Assembly: GCA_914767715.1 (NCBI GenBank)
Contig: OU612066.1
Coordinates: 25,518,283 to 25,582,282, forward strand
Source: Membranipora membranacea
Lineage: Eukaryota > Bryozoa > Gymnolaemata > Cheilostomatida > Membraniporidae
DNA: 64,000 nucleotides
Direction of reading: 5' to 3'
A program made the translations under genes and the position numbers. Position 1 is the first letter of the stretch. Every line of letters starts with the position of its first letter. Below are positions 36,966 through 49,100 of this stretch, one piece after another. The notes under the pieces are model-generated. The model was not told the DNA's origin and did not search any database. It saw only the letters and a list, made by a program, of their open reading frames with translations.

Positions 36966-37560
36966 GTTTTATACAGCACTAAAGGACAGCAGTTTTTCAT
37001 CCTACAGTTACGCTGACTGCAGACCTGTTCTTTGTGGTTTTTGCTGTTTTATAACAGCTACTTGATTGAAATCTAGTTCTTATGATTTTTACTGGCGTGA
37101 TCCCATTACAAACAAGATTGCGCCCTTTTCAAAATTTTAGATATAATGTGTTATATTATTTGCACATGAGTTCGTGGTCAGAACAAAGGGTAATTATGAT
37201 ATATATGAGGTTCAATTGTATAAAAGTTCTTTGCTGGCAGGAAATTTTCATCATAACAATACATGTATAATTACATCAATAAATGTTAGGCCAACAGGAG
37301 TCTGACAATGTATTGTCCTGCTACAAAAATAAAAAAAGCCTAGCTGGGACCAATACTAATCAACGAGAGCCCAACCTAACACGTTGGCTAGACGTCACTA
37401 ATTATTGGAAAGGTAATTTTTTATGAATAGTTTTTAATTAGTCTAATACCACATACCTTGGTGCCCATGACTGAGCAAAAACAAATCTGGTAGCAAATTA
37501 ATTGCATGGGCGGTTCTCATTAAATATTGATCATGGGCGTAGCTGGGTCATCATTGAGGG
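36966..37560. other. No gene seen; upstream of the NIDO gene
   Basis: Presumed promoter side of the NIDO gene. No clear TATA box or repeat was identified, and no other coding exon is supported. Confidence 0.35.
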
Positions 37561-37574
37561 TGTTCTTTTAAGTG

Positions 37575-37690
37575 GGATGTAGTCTCACGAAGGCGCGAAG
37601 CGCCTGAGCCGACGGCACGTAGTGCCGGAGTAATACAGCTGGGGGTTCTGGGGGGCGCTGTAAGCCCCCAGTGGGGTCCTGGAGTTTGGT
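37575..37690. repeat. GC-rich hairpin cluster
   Basis: Three consecutive perfect or near-perfect palindromes: GGCGCGAAGCGCC, CGGCACGTAGTGCCG and GGGGGCGCTGTAAGCCCCC. They stand out against the AT-rich surroundings, and CGTAGCTGGGTCATC lies next to them. It looks like part of a dispersed repeat with structured RNA or DNA; a GC-rich block near 62030-62065 is similar in style but not clearly homologous. Confidence 0.6.
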
Positions 37691-37888
37691 TAGCTAACAT
37701 ATCACCAGAATCGATTTCAGCTGTATAAATCATAGAAATGTAACAGTAAAATAAGATGTATTTTTTATTACTTTAAAAGTCAAAATGAAATAAATGGCCC
37801 AGGCTGGCCCAATCAGTGGTAATTTTTAGTAGTGACCTTGAATCGTGATGTAAGTTTTACTATATATTATATTATTAACATGTTAGTT

Positions 37889-38182
37889 AGCTCAAAATAT
37901 TTAACTCCATTCGCCGTGGGTGGAGCTGAGAAAATAGAACACACGGCATGCAGAAAGCCCTATCAAGCTTCTCGCTGAATACAAGCCACGGTCTGTCAGT
38001 GAAATATTCAGGACGAAATGACCGTTGACAGCCATCTTGTTCTATCTTTCTGTATGTGGAGGGTCTGTGATGATTCTTCAGCAGTCTAAATCGTGTGTCA
38101 TTATTCAGCTGCTGCACAGTTCTTGTTACATCTTCTTTGCTCATCGTGCAGTTGATAAAGTCTCCAATATCTGTCATAAGAG
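37889..38182 (-). pseudogene. hAT/ZMYM-type transposase N-terminal zinc-finger fragment
   Basis: A minus-strand frame preceded by a good acceptor (TCTCTTATGACAG) reads DIGDFINCTMSKEDV, FRLLKNHHRPSTYRK, GCQRSFRPEYF, RPWLVFSE and AFCMPCVLF. This is the N-terminal pattern of TTF-type/ZMYM1-like hAT-derived proteins (a C-x-x-C-x-F pair after a W-L-x-Y/F-S block). The downstream transposase core was not found, and the frame ends at 37889, so this is a fragment. It abuts foldback copy 2. Confidence 0.6.
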
Positions 38183-38277
38183 AAACAAACACTGATAATA
38201 GGGCTCATAAATCATTACAGGTCAGTAGCTTAATTTTTTTATTATTTTGAGTTGAGTAGCGATGTGTGGCTGGGCTA

Positions 38278-40783
38278 CCCATAGAGTTATTATATACTCT
38301 AGAGCGGACAATGCAGTGCTAAAAAGGTCCTACTTAATTATTGCGGAATCCATGACGCAACGCAATCTGGTTGTGCATGGCTAGTGACTGTATCATATAA
38401 CTTATCATTGAGAATACACATAATGGGCATGGGAATTTAGATTTTTAGAGCGCTTATAGCCATGTTTTTGGAAAAGTTTTCATGTGACATCATGTGGATC
38501 ACTTGCAGGTATCTTCACTTTCAATTCCATGACGCAACGAAATCTGGTTGTGCGTGGATAGTGCATGAACTATTGACTTTGTAATTGAAAATATTAGAAT
38601 TGTACATACAAATTTAGTTTATGGAGCATTTGTAGCCATTTTTTCAGAGAATTTCACATGTAACACCATTAACATCCTCTAGGGTATTTTCTCAACCAGT
38701 CAGTATAAAAATTTTTTCCTATGCTCCCATTAAAATAAGCCAAATATCAACCGCAAACCCGTGAGCTTAAATCCCTAGCTGGTTCCTGCCACTTGCCAAG
38801 CATTTAACTGTGTCCTGTCTCTCAAACTTATATGTTGCACACTCAGTCGGTTTACTTTATCTGTTCAATTCCAGCTATTTGTGATAACATGGAGTACAAG
38901 TAGACTATGGAAAAGTGATTGGAGGTGAAAAGGTTTGCTGCTTGCCTTTTCCGTTTTTAGAGCACTTTTAGCAATATTTTTGTAAAACTTTTCATGTCAC
39001 ACTATAAGATGACTTGCAAGTGATTTCTTTAGCAGTCAGGGGACAAAAAGATTTGTGTTATCCCCATTAAACACCAAAATCTCAACCGCAAACATATCAT
39101 CGCGTTAAAATCACAATTACCTGGCTAGCCGGATTTGCCACCGCCACCTGCCTGCCAGTTTAATTGTGTCCTGTCTCTCTAACTAAAATGTTACACACTC
39201 ACTGAGTTCATTTTATCTGTCCAGTATTATGACTACCAATTATACAACGCGGACAAAAATTTTCAGGTTTTGGTTTGGCTATATCATTTAAAGCTCTTAA
39301 TTCCCTCTCCGGGGTGGCCACTCGTTTTTGGATTGCCGAAACTATTCAAGCCAACACAGCAGGTTAAACAACAGCAAGTCTTTAAAATTGTATGAAAATG
39401 GCAGTCAGTAATCAGTTGCAACACATTATGGATAACACCATAATATTTCGTCTTTGCAACTTAAATCTTCAGTTGAGAAGACTACGGAGGGCGTAATTAT
39501 AGACTTTGTTAATATTTCATCTTTAGGTACTAATAGTATACAATGTGAATTAAAATGTTTTAACCAATGTTATATATCTCATCGGCCAAATATTTCTATC
39601 TGCACTCACCTTTGCATTCTACCAACTTCCAGAAAATTCTACCCACAAGACTGATATTAACATGACTATATTAGTACTGAGAAAGCCGATATATTTTCAC
39701 TCTCTCACCGATGTGACATTTTTAAGTTTACAGATATTTCTTATTTCTCACCATACTCAAAATAAGAGATCATTTGGTACGGGGGAGGGGCGCGTGTGAT
39801 GCAATTTTCTCTGATGGTTGTTTATTTGTAAATGAAAACATCAGCATCATATACAATATTTTTTTTACACTTTATGATAGTTCAGTAATGTTTGAAATAT
39901 TTGAAGTTGAAGTATATAGGTTTGTTTGCATAGCAGATGATACACGTTTTATATAAGCTTTTGAGCAACAGTGAAGTAGAAACAACCTTGTTAATTGGTA
40001 ACTCCTTTGAAACGACCGGAGTTAGAATTTCTAAGACCTTTGAGTCTCCATCAGAAATGGATTGATGCTATGAAAATAAAAGTCTTGCAGTCAGAAAGTG
40101 AGCTGATGAGCACTGGGGGCTTGTAGCATCATCACATTTAACTTGCAGTGATTTTAGCACCAATCTACTTTGACATACCAAGCAAAAAACTTAATATAAT
40201 ACACCAAATAAAGCAATGTGATATCTGAAGAGCAAATCTGAATCTCGAAATAATGTACACTGTGACTGCAAATGAGGCAAGTGGCAAACTTTTACACCTC
40301 CGATCACTTTTACACAGTCTACTTGTACTTCATTTAATCAAAAATAAAATAAGCCCCTTGAGTGTGTAACATATAATGTAAGTAAGAGAGACATGACACA
40401 GCTAATATGGATGGCTAGTGGCGGTGAAAAAATCGAGCTAGCCTTTCAGTTTCTATTTCATCACAATGATGTGTTTGCGATTTTGGCTTATTTTAATGGG
40501 AAAACGTAGAAAAATTTTCACTGGCTACGAGTGAAAATACCTGCAAGTGATCCACATAGTGTCACATGGAAATTTTATCAAAAAAATGGCCATAAGCACT
40601 CTTAGAATTTGAATTTCCATGCCCGATACCTATATTCTCAATGATAAGTTATATGATACAGGCACTAGCCGTGCACAACCAGATTGCGTCGCCGTCATGG
40701 ATTTCGCAATAATTAAGTAGGACAAAAACTGATGCTATTTTTGTGCATATTGTCCACTCTAGAGTATATAATAACTCTATGGG
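38278..40783. mobile_element. Non-autonomous foldback DNA transposon, copy 2
   Basis: Complete terminal inverted repeats: CCCATAGAGTTATTATATAC at the left and GTATATAATAACTCTATGGG at the right, then CTCTAGAG and long arms homologous to the copy at 25447-27577. The left arm also holds internal direct duplications (CCATGACGCAACG at 38351 and 38527). No transposase frame was seen. A clear target-site duplication could not be defined outside the CCC/GGG ends. Confidence 0.82.
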
Positions 40784-41118
40784 CATGATCTATTACCAAG
40801 ACTCCACATATATGAGTGTGGTTGTACTAATTTAATATACATCAGAGCATGTGATGATTACAAATGTTTATCGAAATTACAACATGCATGCCTTATTCTT
40901 AGAATGGTCAGCAAGATTTTAGTTGCTTTTATGAATATGGCCTAATATCAGCAACCTGTTGCATTAAGTATTCAGGTGTATTGGGAATTATCCTCCAACA
41001 CACACCTCCTTAAGTCAACACTGCTGCAGCATTAGAACACCTATTGATGTATTGAGAAGCAGGTGCTTTAATCAAACTGAGTTCCCTCCGACAAAATTTC
41101 TAGCATGTGATTAATGAG
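40784..41118. other. No gene seen; downstream of the cysteine-module gene
   Basis: AT-rich sequence without supported exons or obvious repeats. Confidence 0.35.
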
Positions 41119-41125
41119 ATTTATT
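41119..41125 (-). terminator. Candidate poly(A) signal of the 41-43 kb cysteine-module gene
   Basis: The minus strand reads GCAATAAATC (plus strand GATTTATTGC), about 155 bases after the stop codon. Confidence 0.45.
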
Positions 41126-41188
41126 GCATGATTTATAAAAATGGGTAAAAATTGAATGATTGGTGGGTAAATGTCTCAGTTGTCACGG

Positions 41189-41301
41189 GTCTGTTGGCAG
41201 GTCTGTTTACTGTGGAGCGCAGCATGTCTGTTGGCAGGTCTGTTTACTGCGGAGCGCAGCAGGTCTGTTGGCAGGTCTGTTTACTGCGGAGCACAGCAGG
41301 T
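41189..41301. repeat. 37-bp minisatellite overlapping the stop codon
   Basis: Three tandem units of about 37 bp, each containing GGCAGGTCTGTTTACTG and GGAGCGCAGCA or a close variant. In the gene's direction each unit re-creates the final codons and stop (CAGACCTGCTGCGCTCCGCA then GTAA), so the end of the reading frame has been copied into the 3' UTR. Only the first stop is used. Confidence 0.85.
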
Positions 41302-43536
41302 CTGCTGACCAGGTCGACCGCAGCATGCTGTCTCATGGTCAGCATTCTCTAACAGCGGGCAGATAAAGTACGGTGATCCATCATTCAAGTCAGCAATCGT
41401 GGAACTACTGCACACAGATTCACCTGATAATATAACAGAACTTATGTAAAGTTATAAATTTCACCCTCCACAAGATTGATAAGCAAAAATAAAAGTATTC
41501 TGCAGAGAACAGTTCGATTTGTCCTTCCTTCCTTTAATGAGGGATAACTCTAATGATGATTGACAATCTTCCGATAGAAGTCTCGGTATGATTGACCTGA
41601 TAGAAGAAACTTTTCAGGACTTGCTTGTAAACTCCGAAATCCTTAAATTTTGGCAAAACTTTGATAAAATATGTTTGTTTGTTTGTTTAATTTCCAAACC
41701 CTCTCCCCAGAGATGTTTACATAAAATAAGAATAAATAACTATAAAAAATAAATATATATAGTGAGGTTGATTTACAATACAAACCATCTATTTCGGAGA
41801 GGAATGGAGGATCGACAGATGGGTCAGCACAGCATGTTTGTTCTCCTGGGTTTCCGCAGCATCGGACCTCATTATCAGCATTCTCAGCTAAGGGACACTG
41901 GAAGTATGGGCTTCCTTGATTTTGAGCGGCAATGACATTGTTATTGCAAACTGAATCAGCTACAAAATCGTGAAAAAACTATATCAACAATGTAAGATTT
42001 TCATTCAATCATCACTATGGTTAAGTGAGTTTCAAAACCTTTTACTCAAATGTAGCGGAGGAGGAAAAGCTGTCTTGAGTTATAATAATGAGTTGTTTAC
42101 CATGCTTGGTATCTGCTAAAGGAAGTAATTACCCATAAACATATAAATATTTACAATTATGTTACGTTTATATTATATAAGCATTTATATGTTTATGGTA
42201 ATCCACTATCTTAATGCAACCTAGAAAGTGTTCCAAGAATAGATCTTAGCAGAATATGGGAAACAACAGCTGATAAACTAGGACAAATTTAGACATTCAA
42301 TGTGTAATATCACTTACAGTCTACGTTATCAGTGGCCTGAGGACCCTGCTGGATAGCTCGGAACTTATCCAGGAAAACTTCCTGATCGGCGGTAGCTTGT
42401 TGTCTTCGTCTTTCTTCTTCAGCCCTCTCTGCCTCGATCCGGTCGTTGTAGAGTTTCATCTCCTGTCCAGCCCGCACAAAATCAGTCACAGTCATGGCCA
42501 GATCAACGCCAGTCATGGCCAGGTCTATTCCAGTCAGTGTGCAAGTGAACTTGTCGCGGCTGCATCCTGCCCTAAGCGATTGGAAGAATGTCTGCTTTCT
42601 CTGGTCAGTTGGTCGCAGAGTTGCGGTCCCTGTCGGTGGTCTAGGTCCTAAGGTGGGACGAGGGGCTATTGTCGGTCTGCGAGCCTGAGTAACAGGTCTG
42701 AGCCATAGGGGTGGGGTTGGGTTACCCGGAGCTCTTGTTTGCCTGAAGATTGCTGGTTTGACCGTAGCTCTAGGTTGTCTCAACACACTGGGTTGGCCTC
42801 CTTGTGGTCTTGGCTGGCTGAAGATGGGTGTTTGGGATTTACGACCAAAGATGGAGGACGAGGATGGTGTTCCAGATGTCCTGCTTGAAGATGTGCGTGT
42901 TAATGAAGATCGAGATGTTGACGATCTTGAAAAGCGGAACGAACCAAATAATGCTCCCTCAGCAACTGAAAATAATAAACAAGCTAACAAATTAATTTCA
43001 ATGTTGACATTGTAAATGAATTTTCAAACCCACATTATTTCTTAATCTGCAGTTGGATGGAGCGAAGAAGTCAAATTTCAATCTCAACCCAGAATTACCA
43101 AAGATCTTTTACTTACTTTTGACCTGAACACCCTGCCCTAAACAAAAATAAGCTGTCACAGTGAAATACCCGTGAGATTAGGGGCTTATAGACAAGACTT
43201 CAGGGTAATAATACCTGAGATAGTTCGACATGTGTAGCTGTCTCAAAAGGATCAGAACAAAGAAGGAAGTTATTTTCTTAATCGACCTGTTCCACGGTAA
43301 TAAAATTGATTATTAATAATCAATGTAAAATCCCATACCAGTTGAGAGCTACTGCTATGGGATTTTACACTGATTATTAATAATCAATATTATTACAGCG
43401 GAACAGGTCGCTTTTGCCTAATATAATTAATAATATAACATATAATAATATTGTAACAGCATTGCAACTCACCTTGCAAGATCATCACAGCTATAGCTAC
43501 AGCACATAATGCTGAAAAGATTGCTGCCTTCACCAT
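41281..43536 (-). CDS. Secreted S/P/R-rich protein with two CC..CC cysteine modules (paralogue 1)
   Basis: Five phase-consistent exons, all introns in phase 1: 43536-43473, 43137-43117, 42965-42318, 41959-41786, 41423-41281; 349 residues. Exon 1 is a signal peptide (MVKAAIFSALCAVAIAVM). Exon 3 has a Ser/Arg-rich start (FSRSSTSRSSLTRTSSSRTS), a Pro/Arg-rich middle (QPRPQGGQPSVLRQPRA), a small CTLTGIDLAMTGVDLAMT repeat and a charged helix (AERAEEERRRQQ). Exons 4 and 5 each encode one module with the pattern SVC-x(15-16)-F-x-CPL-x-ENAD-x-E-x-x-CCG-x-PG-x-Q-x-CC-A, six cysteines each. The CCG...CC pattern recalls Shisa-type cysteine motifs, but there is no transmembrane helix, so I leave the family open. 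Paralogues lie at 59.6-64 kb. Confidence 0.8.
42129..42203. repeat. Small AT-rich inverted repeat
   Basis: TTACCCATAAACATATAAAT and its inverse ATTTATATGTTTATGGTAA face each other across about 35 bp, in an intron of the cysteine-module gene. Confidence 0.55.
43283..43410. repeat. Palindromic MITE-like element, 128 bp
   Basis: Ends CGACCTGTTCCACGGTAATA and TATTACAGCGGAACAGGTCG are inverted, as are the inner ATTGATTATTAATAATCAAT and GTAAAATCCCATA blocks. The loop is about 20 bp. In the first intron of the cysteine-module gene. Confidence 0.75.
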
Positions 43537-43755
43537 GGCTACACTTTGTCCAGCCTATATAACTCTGCAATAGTATACAAAAAAATAATGTTATATGTTA
43601 TACCCATGCACTATCAAAAAAATAAACTGAACAAATCAGCATTATGAAGTCTGTTATAAGGGGACAAAATGTAGTTTGAAACTATAGATTTATACCCTTA
43701 GATGAGAGTACATGCTACTCAACATGTAAATAATCCTTCCAATCAAACACTATTC

Positions 43756-43881
43756 TGATCTAGACCAAGTTTGGTCCATTTGCCTGCATTCTGAGCCGCT
43801 CCCGATCCACTGGTTAAACCTCAGGCGTGACCAGTGGAAGGGAGCAACAGGAATGCAGGCAATTGGATAAAACTTGTTCTA
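43756..43881. repeat. Palindromic MITE, family A (copy 8)
   Basis: The clearest full-length member: CTAGACCAAGTTTGGTCC, TTTGCCTGCATTCTG, a CCACTGGT/ACCAGTGG centre, GAATGCAGGCAATTGGATAA and AACTTGTTCTAA. Upstream of the 43.5-kb start codon. Confidence 0.75.
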
Positions 43882-46100
43882 ATTCCAATCAATCACTTTT
43901 TGACATGTAATTTGTGCCTGAGCAAATCATGTTATAAGATAAACTAAACTCACAGGGTCTCTTGCCGGTATAGTGCTGTTCCTTTGCAGGTTGACTCTTA
44001 AGTGACACCGACTTCTTGGTGACATACTTTATGTACTTGTGTAGATTGATTTAGTAAAATTAAATACAAGGAACATGTGCAGCAATGTTGCGTAGATTCA
44101 AGGCTATATATTACTGCATATTGTTTCCCACCCTTCTCCCGGAGAGCTACACCAAGTCTCGAAAAGTTGCTATGATAATATTGGAGATAAGAGAACATTC
44201 ATTATTGGTGGCAACACCAGGGATGGAGGAATCTTTGTGCTCATGTAGGCGATTAAAACAGACCAAAGTGCCAAGTAAGCCAAGTGGCTTTTTTAGGAGT
44301 TACCTCTCTTGATATTTTACTGGTGAGATCATTCTATTGCAAAATTTTATATAAGCTGTAAAGGAAGCAGATGAGACTTTCTAGCGTATATTTTAGACGC
44401 ACATCAGCTTCAGGCAAAATCTTCCAAATGATCGACCGAGTGTGAGGATGTATTGATACTTTGCCTGTGATTTTCAAGAAAGCTAAAAGACTTGTAATGG
44501 ATCCGAGCAAATATTTAAAACTATAGCATCCAATCCTAAAATTAGTTTGCAAAGCTAATTGCAGCAACGGTGTCCCCAATTATACACATTATTAGCAGAT
44601 ATCAAATTTGGTAAGCAGTCTTGATCTCTGTTAATCGGCTCTGCCAACTTCCCAGTACAATCTTGTTGATCTTCAGCGTGAGTAGGCCTAATGTGAGAAT
44701 GTAATGTGAGAGCGTACATCTGGCCCTAAATGGCATTCTGCCAGAGAGTGACTCGCTTAGTTAGAGCGAACTCCCTGTCTGCCAACTGCCCATTGTATAT
44801 TATAACATAACATATGATGGTGAGTTATCCGCATATGCAGTAACTGAACTGCCTGGGTAGTTTGGACCAGGTGTCTCATGGCTTATAACTGTGATTGTGT
44901 GTAGAATCTGGATTCTTGCTTATACTACTATCTAAACAACATGACCGGGGAGGATTCAGAATTTCATTATTTTCCGAAGATTTTCATTGCTGCTTACACG
45001 TACAACAATCTAACAATTTCACACAAATTCACAATTCAAAGCTGATTTCAATCAATAACGATCAACAACAACAATTTTCTTCAATGCCATGCGTTGATAA
45101 CTCCCAGTAATATTTTTTGAGAGCGAATTCAGATAATATAGTTAGGCCTATATATATATATATATATGTGCGCTCTCACATTACTTTACATTCTCACATT
45201 ACTCATGCTAAAGATCATCAGGATTGTATATATATATATTTACATACCAAAGTCATCTCATTGGAAATGTTTCGCACTCAGTCCCAGAAAAAAAGATGTA
45301 ATTATCTGTAAAAGTGACAACACCCAAGTACCTGGTGAGAGTATGAGGACAAACAAACTTAGCAGCTGTAGTATCGTCTTTATTACAATGTATTGAATAC
45401 AGACTCTATATTGAGGATGGGGATAGCAGGTGTAAATATATATACAGAAGGCAATACAAAACATTATCAGGCACATATAGTTCTGAAAGTTTAACAGAAC
45501 TCTTCTTTGGCTAAATTCTCAAAAAAATACGGTCAAAACGCAGCAAGGCAATCAACTCACTATTATACCATCAACTATAGTATTTTAAAAACAGTGGTTA
45601 TAATACCATCAGCTATATTATCCACTATTTTTAAAACTCTTTCTTTTGAGAAGCGATAGATAATGGTAGTGATATATTATAACCACTGCGAGTGTGATGA
45701 TTTCTCACCGCAACAAACTTTAAAAAAAGGAGCATATCAGGTGCCCCAGCCTGTGAAATAACATGTTACTATCAGAGAAAAGGAAACCAATACTTCTATC
45801 TCCACACAATTGAATTACGAAAACACCGTCCCACCGTCCCTTGTCTATATAAGTTGAAGAAGAGAAGATTAAGGGCTAAGAAAAATGGTTTTCAGAGGTT
45901 TGATAATATTACGACCAATCCTCAGTACCAATTATGCAAAACCGGTATTAGCAATGATTGAAAATTCATGAATCTGGACTGGCACAAATACTATGGCAAC
46001 AAGTTCTAAAATGAAACAGGACATTTTACATCAGAATTGGAGTTGTATTCTTCCTGTTGTCACGGATATGTTTGATGATAATTCCGTATGACTATCAAAT
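43882..46100. other. No gene seen; intergenic between two minus-strand genes
   Basis: No supported exons. It holds one pair of inverted ends (44678-44719 and 45167-45212), AT microsatellites near 45147-45167 and 45226-45240, and a weak inverted repeat at 45575-45690. Confidence 0.45.
44678..45212. mobile_element. Possible 535-bp element with 45-bp inverted ends
   Basis: Left GCGTGAGTAGGCCTAATGTG with AGAATGTAATGTGAGAGCGT; right GTGCGCTCTCACATTACTTT with ACATTCTCACATTACTCATG. The ends are inverted with small gaps. No coding frame inside. Confidence 0.4.
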
Positions 46101-46168
46101 GCATTTAATGTTATATAATTCTACATTTTGCATTGTTGTATGACAGCGAGTATTTGGAAAGCAACAGT

Positions 46169-49100
46169 CTAGAGCTCATCATGATCTTGCACATATTGAT
46201 CGCAGAATTCTCCGTAGCCGTTGTAAGTGAACGGATTTAGGTCATAATAGAGTGAGCTAACTGCACCATACTGTTTGAGATGTCTATGCACGTTGCGTCT
46301 GTGGGTTCCTGTATAATGAACTAGATCTAATCGACCAGTCTTTAGCCCTGTGACTGTGGCATGTTCCAATCCGGCTAACTCACCGTCATATATCGCTTCT
46401 ATCCCATTCACATCATTCTACAAATATAAAGTTTTGATTGCACTGTAGGGCGATTGATAAACAGGTAAAAAAATTAAAATGGGAAACCCCATAACATTCC
46501 AGGTTTATTCCCGCGCCAAATGAAACATTGGATAATGCAGAAGCAGATATGAACTTGGCATGAGAACCAATTGAGGGTGAGGTCTTGAAAAACCGAATGA
46601 TGTGTAAGTCCGTCATTGTAGCCACCTCTCCCGAGGGCGACTACCTGTATGGTGATCAGGAGTCAGGAGTGGTCTTATGGTTAAGGGTACGGACTTGTGA
46701 TTTTTGAGGTCCAGATTCAATTCCCGGTGCCGGCAGTCATATGTGATTTGGTACTGGCACGCCATTCATCCTAGCCAGGTCCTTGCGGAACGGGACTAAA
46801 AATACGGGAGGTCCACTGTGTGATTGCACACCCCACATACAGTAAAAGGAACCCCCTCAGCCTCTTCGATGTAAAGAGTAGCCAAGTTTCCGGCGGGCAT
46901 GGGTATAGGGTACGGCATGAGTACTATGGGTCCCAGTACCTGTACCCAAGAGAGGATAACTCTCTCCGCTTCAAACATGATGATGGCGGTGAAAAACTAA
47001 GCTGTCTTAACCAATCAAGCATCGAACAATGTTAATCGTTGTAAAATATTAGCAATGACTTATTACCTCAGGCCCCTTGCTCTGTGTATTATCGATAAAC
47101 CCGTCAAGTTCTAATCGTGATGGAAAGTGGAAGTGTACTTTAATTTCACCAGGCTGTGTGAAATCGTATGTTGGTTTCATCAAAGACTTCAATGGTCCAC
47201 TCATAGCACCGCCCATTGCTTTCTTCATGAAATCGATTCCTATGAAAAAGTGAATAAAACAAAAAATATCAACTCTTATATAATACATATAATGCTTTTG
47301 TATGTCAAATAAATCATTAAAGATAAAATCTGATAGAATACACACAGAAGGATTACTCAGGTCATTATTATGGTTTTTTTAAAACTGACTTTGAAACATT
47401 AGGCTAAAATTTTAATAATTCTGGAGTTTTGATATCATTTAAGTTGAATCTTGTGCTTCATAGCTTTTAGAAAGGTGTGAATATTTATTCTTTGATGCCA
47501 TAATGAAATATGCTGGAATATTCCCAAGAAAGTAAGGTCAAAATTTCTTGCTAGTGTTGCATTGTGGGAAAGCTGAACTCATAAATATATAATTCTCACC
47601 TGTCATGTAAGCTATCTCTATTTTGATATTTGAAAGTAGCACATATCTCAGGTTAAGTTCAGGACCACCCACCACTCCAGGTATCTTCATGGTTTTATGC
47701 AGCTTGTCGTTCTTATCGGCAGATTCTGGTTTATACTGAAAAGTGTAAAATAAAAGAGCACCAGCCATTGACAGCATAGACGTCAATATCAGTCTTATGA
47801 GGAAGGGGATAACTAGCCAATGTGTCAGCTCTGATTGGTGGGTGGGGATCAATCACCAACCCCCCCCCACCAAAATAAAATACATTTATCTTCAAACAAA
47901 ACGGTACATTTCTTATCATAGCTGTTATGGAGTTATCCATGAACTTTGTAACGAAATAAATGATGATTATAATTTATATTATATTATAGACAATATCCTG
48001 TTTGTTTTCCTTCAATAATCTAGACTGACTTCTGAACAAATGAAATACATAATGTGCCTAACTCACCAGCTTACTTTCAGCTGATTGATCTGCGCCTAGT
48101 CCAGGGATGAGTTTTGACAGACTTGGACCTGTGAAATGTAAACAAAGCAGAAATAGTAGTTCCTAACTACTTTTAGACCATTCTTCAGGGCATTTGTGCC
48201 GTGGTTACAAAAGACAAGCCCGATATCAATGCCTCTACAATTCCGTGGTCATACAAGACACCCCAAAACACAATGGCATCATCCTAATGAGAATTTTTGA
48301 AACAATACTTCCTAATACCATACAAGAGCTTGACTGTATGAAACTCTCCCACCTGTTTTATATTTTAAGGTAATTAAAACGTCAAATATTCTTTTACTCT
48401 ACATAGATGAGTACAACACAAGAGGTTAATCATTTGATTTAGAAAAATTATTAAATGTGAAGATTGGGAAGAGGTAGACATACTCTCACTGCCGATTTTT
48501 AAAAGAATACAGATTGAAACTGAAATTGAAACTTACTTTGAAGATGGCTAGGCTGAATGTAACTTGCCCACCCCTTTAATATTTTTGGGTCATTGAAACT
48601 TTAATTTTTCCCTTAATCTACCTCACTGATACAGCACACAAAAAAGATTATTTGAGTTTAAAAAATATAAAAGGGGAAGAATGGGATGAGGTAGACATAC
48701 TTCCTTGCTGTTGTCTGAAAGCATATCATATTATTATAGTATTATATAGTATAAATAATATATATATGTATATATGTTATTATATAGTATTATATAGTGT
48801 ACACGAAACTTACTTTGCAGATGGCTAGGCTGAATGTCATCGATCAGATGTCCTCCCAGTTGGTCGACATATAAATCCAATGTTTTATTTATATCCATAG
48901 TCATAATGCTTATGTGGTTAACTCCATACAGCTTAGAGGCTAAACCTGTTTTGTGATCACCACCTAAAAAACCACAAAAATTTAAAGCCTTGGTCCTTCT
49001 GTTAAATTCAGTGTCCTCTATTGCCTCTAATGTACCGTGAAGAAACTAACAGAAAATATGTTCTCCTGGAATTACCCAACTCACTGATGGGTTTATGATG

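Noticed and set aside
42397-43015. Plus-strand frames over the 42.3-43.0 kb exon
   Set aside because: They are antisense shadows of exon 3 of the cysteine-module gene, which has phase-consistent splice sites and homologous downstream exons.
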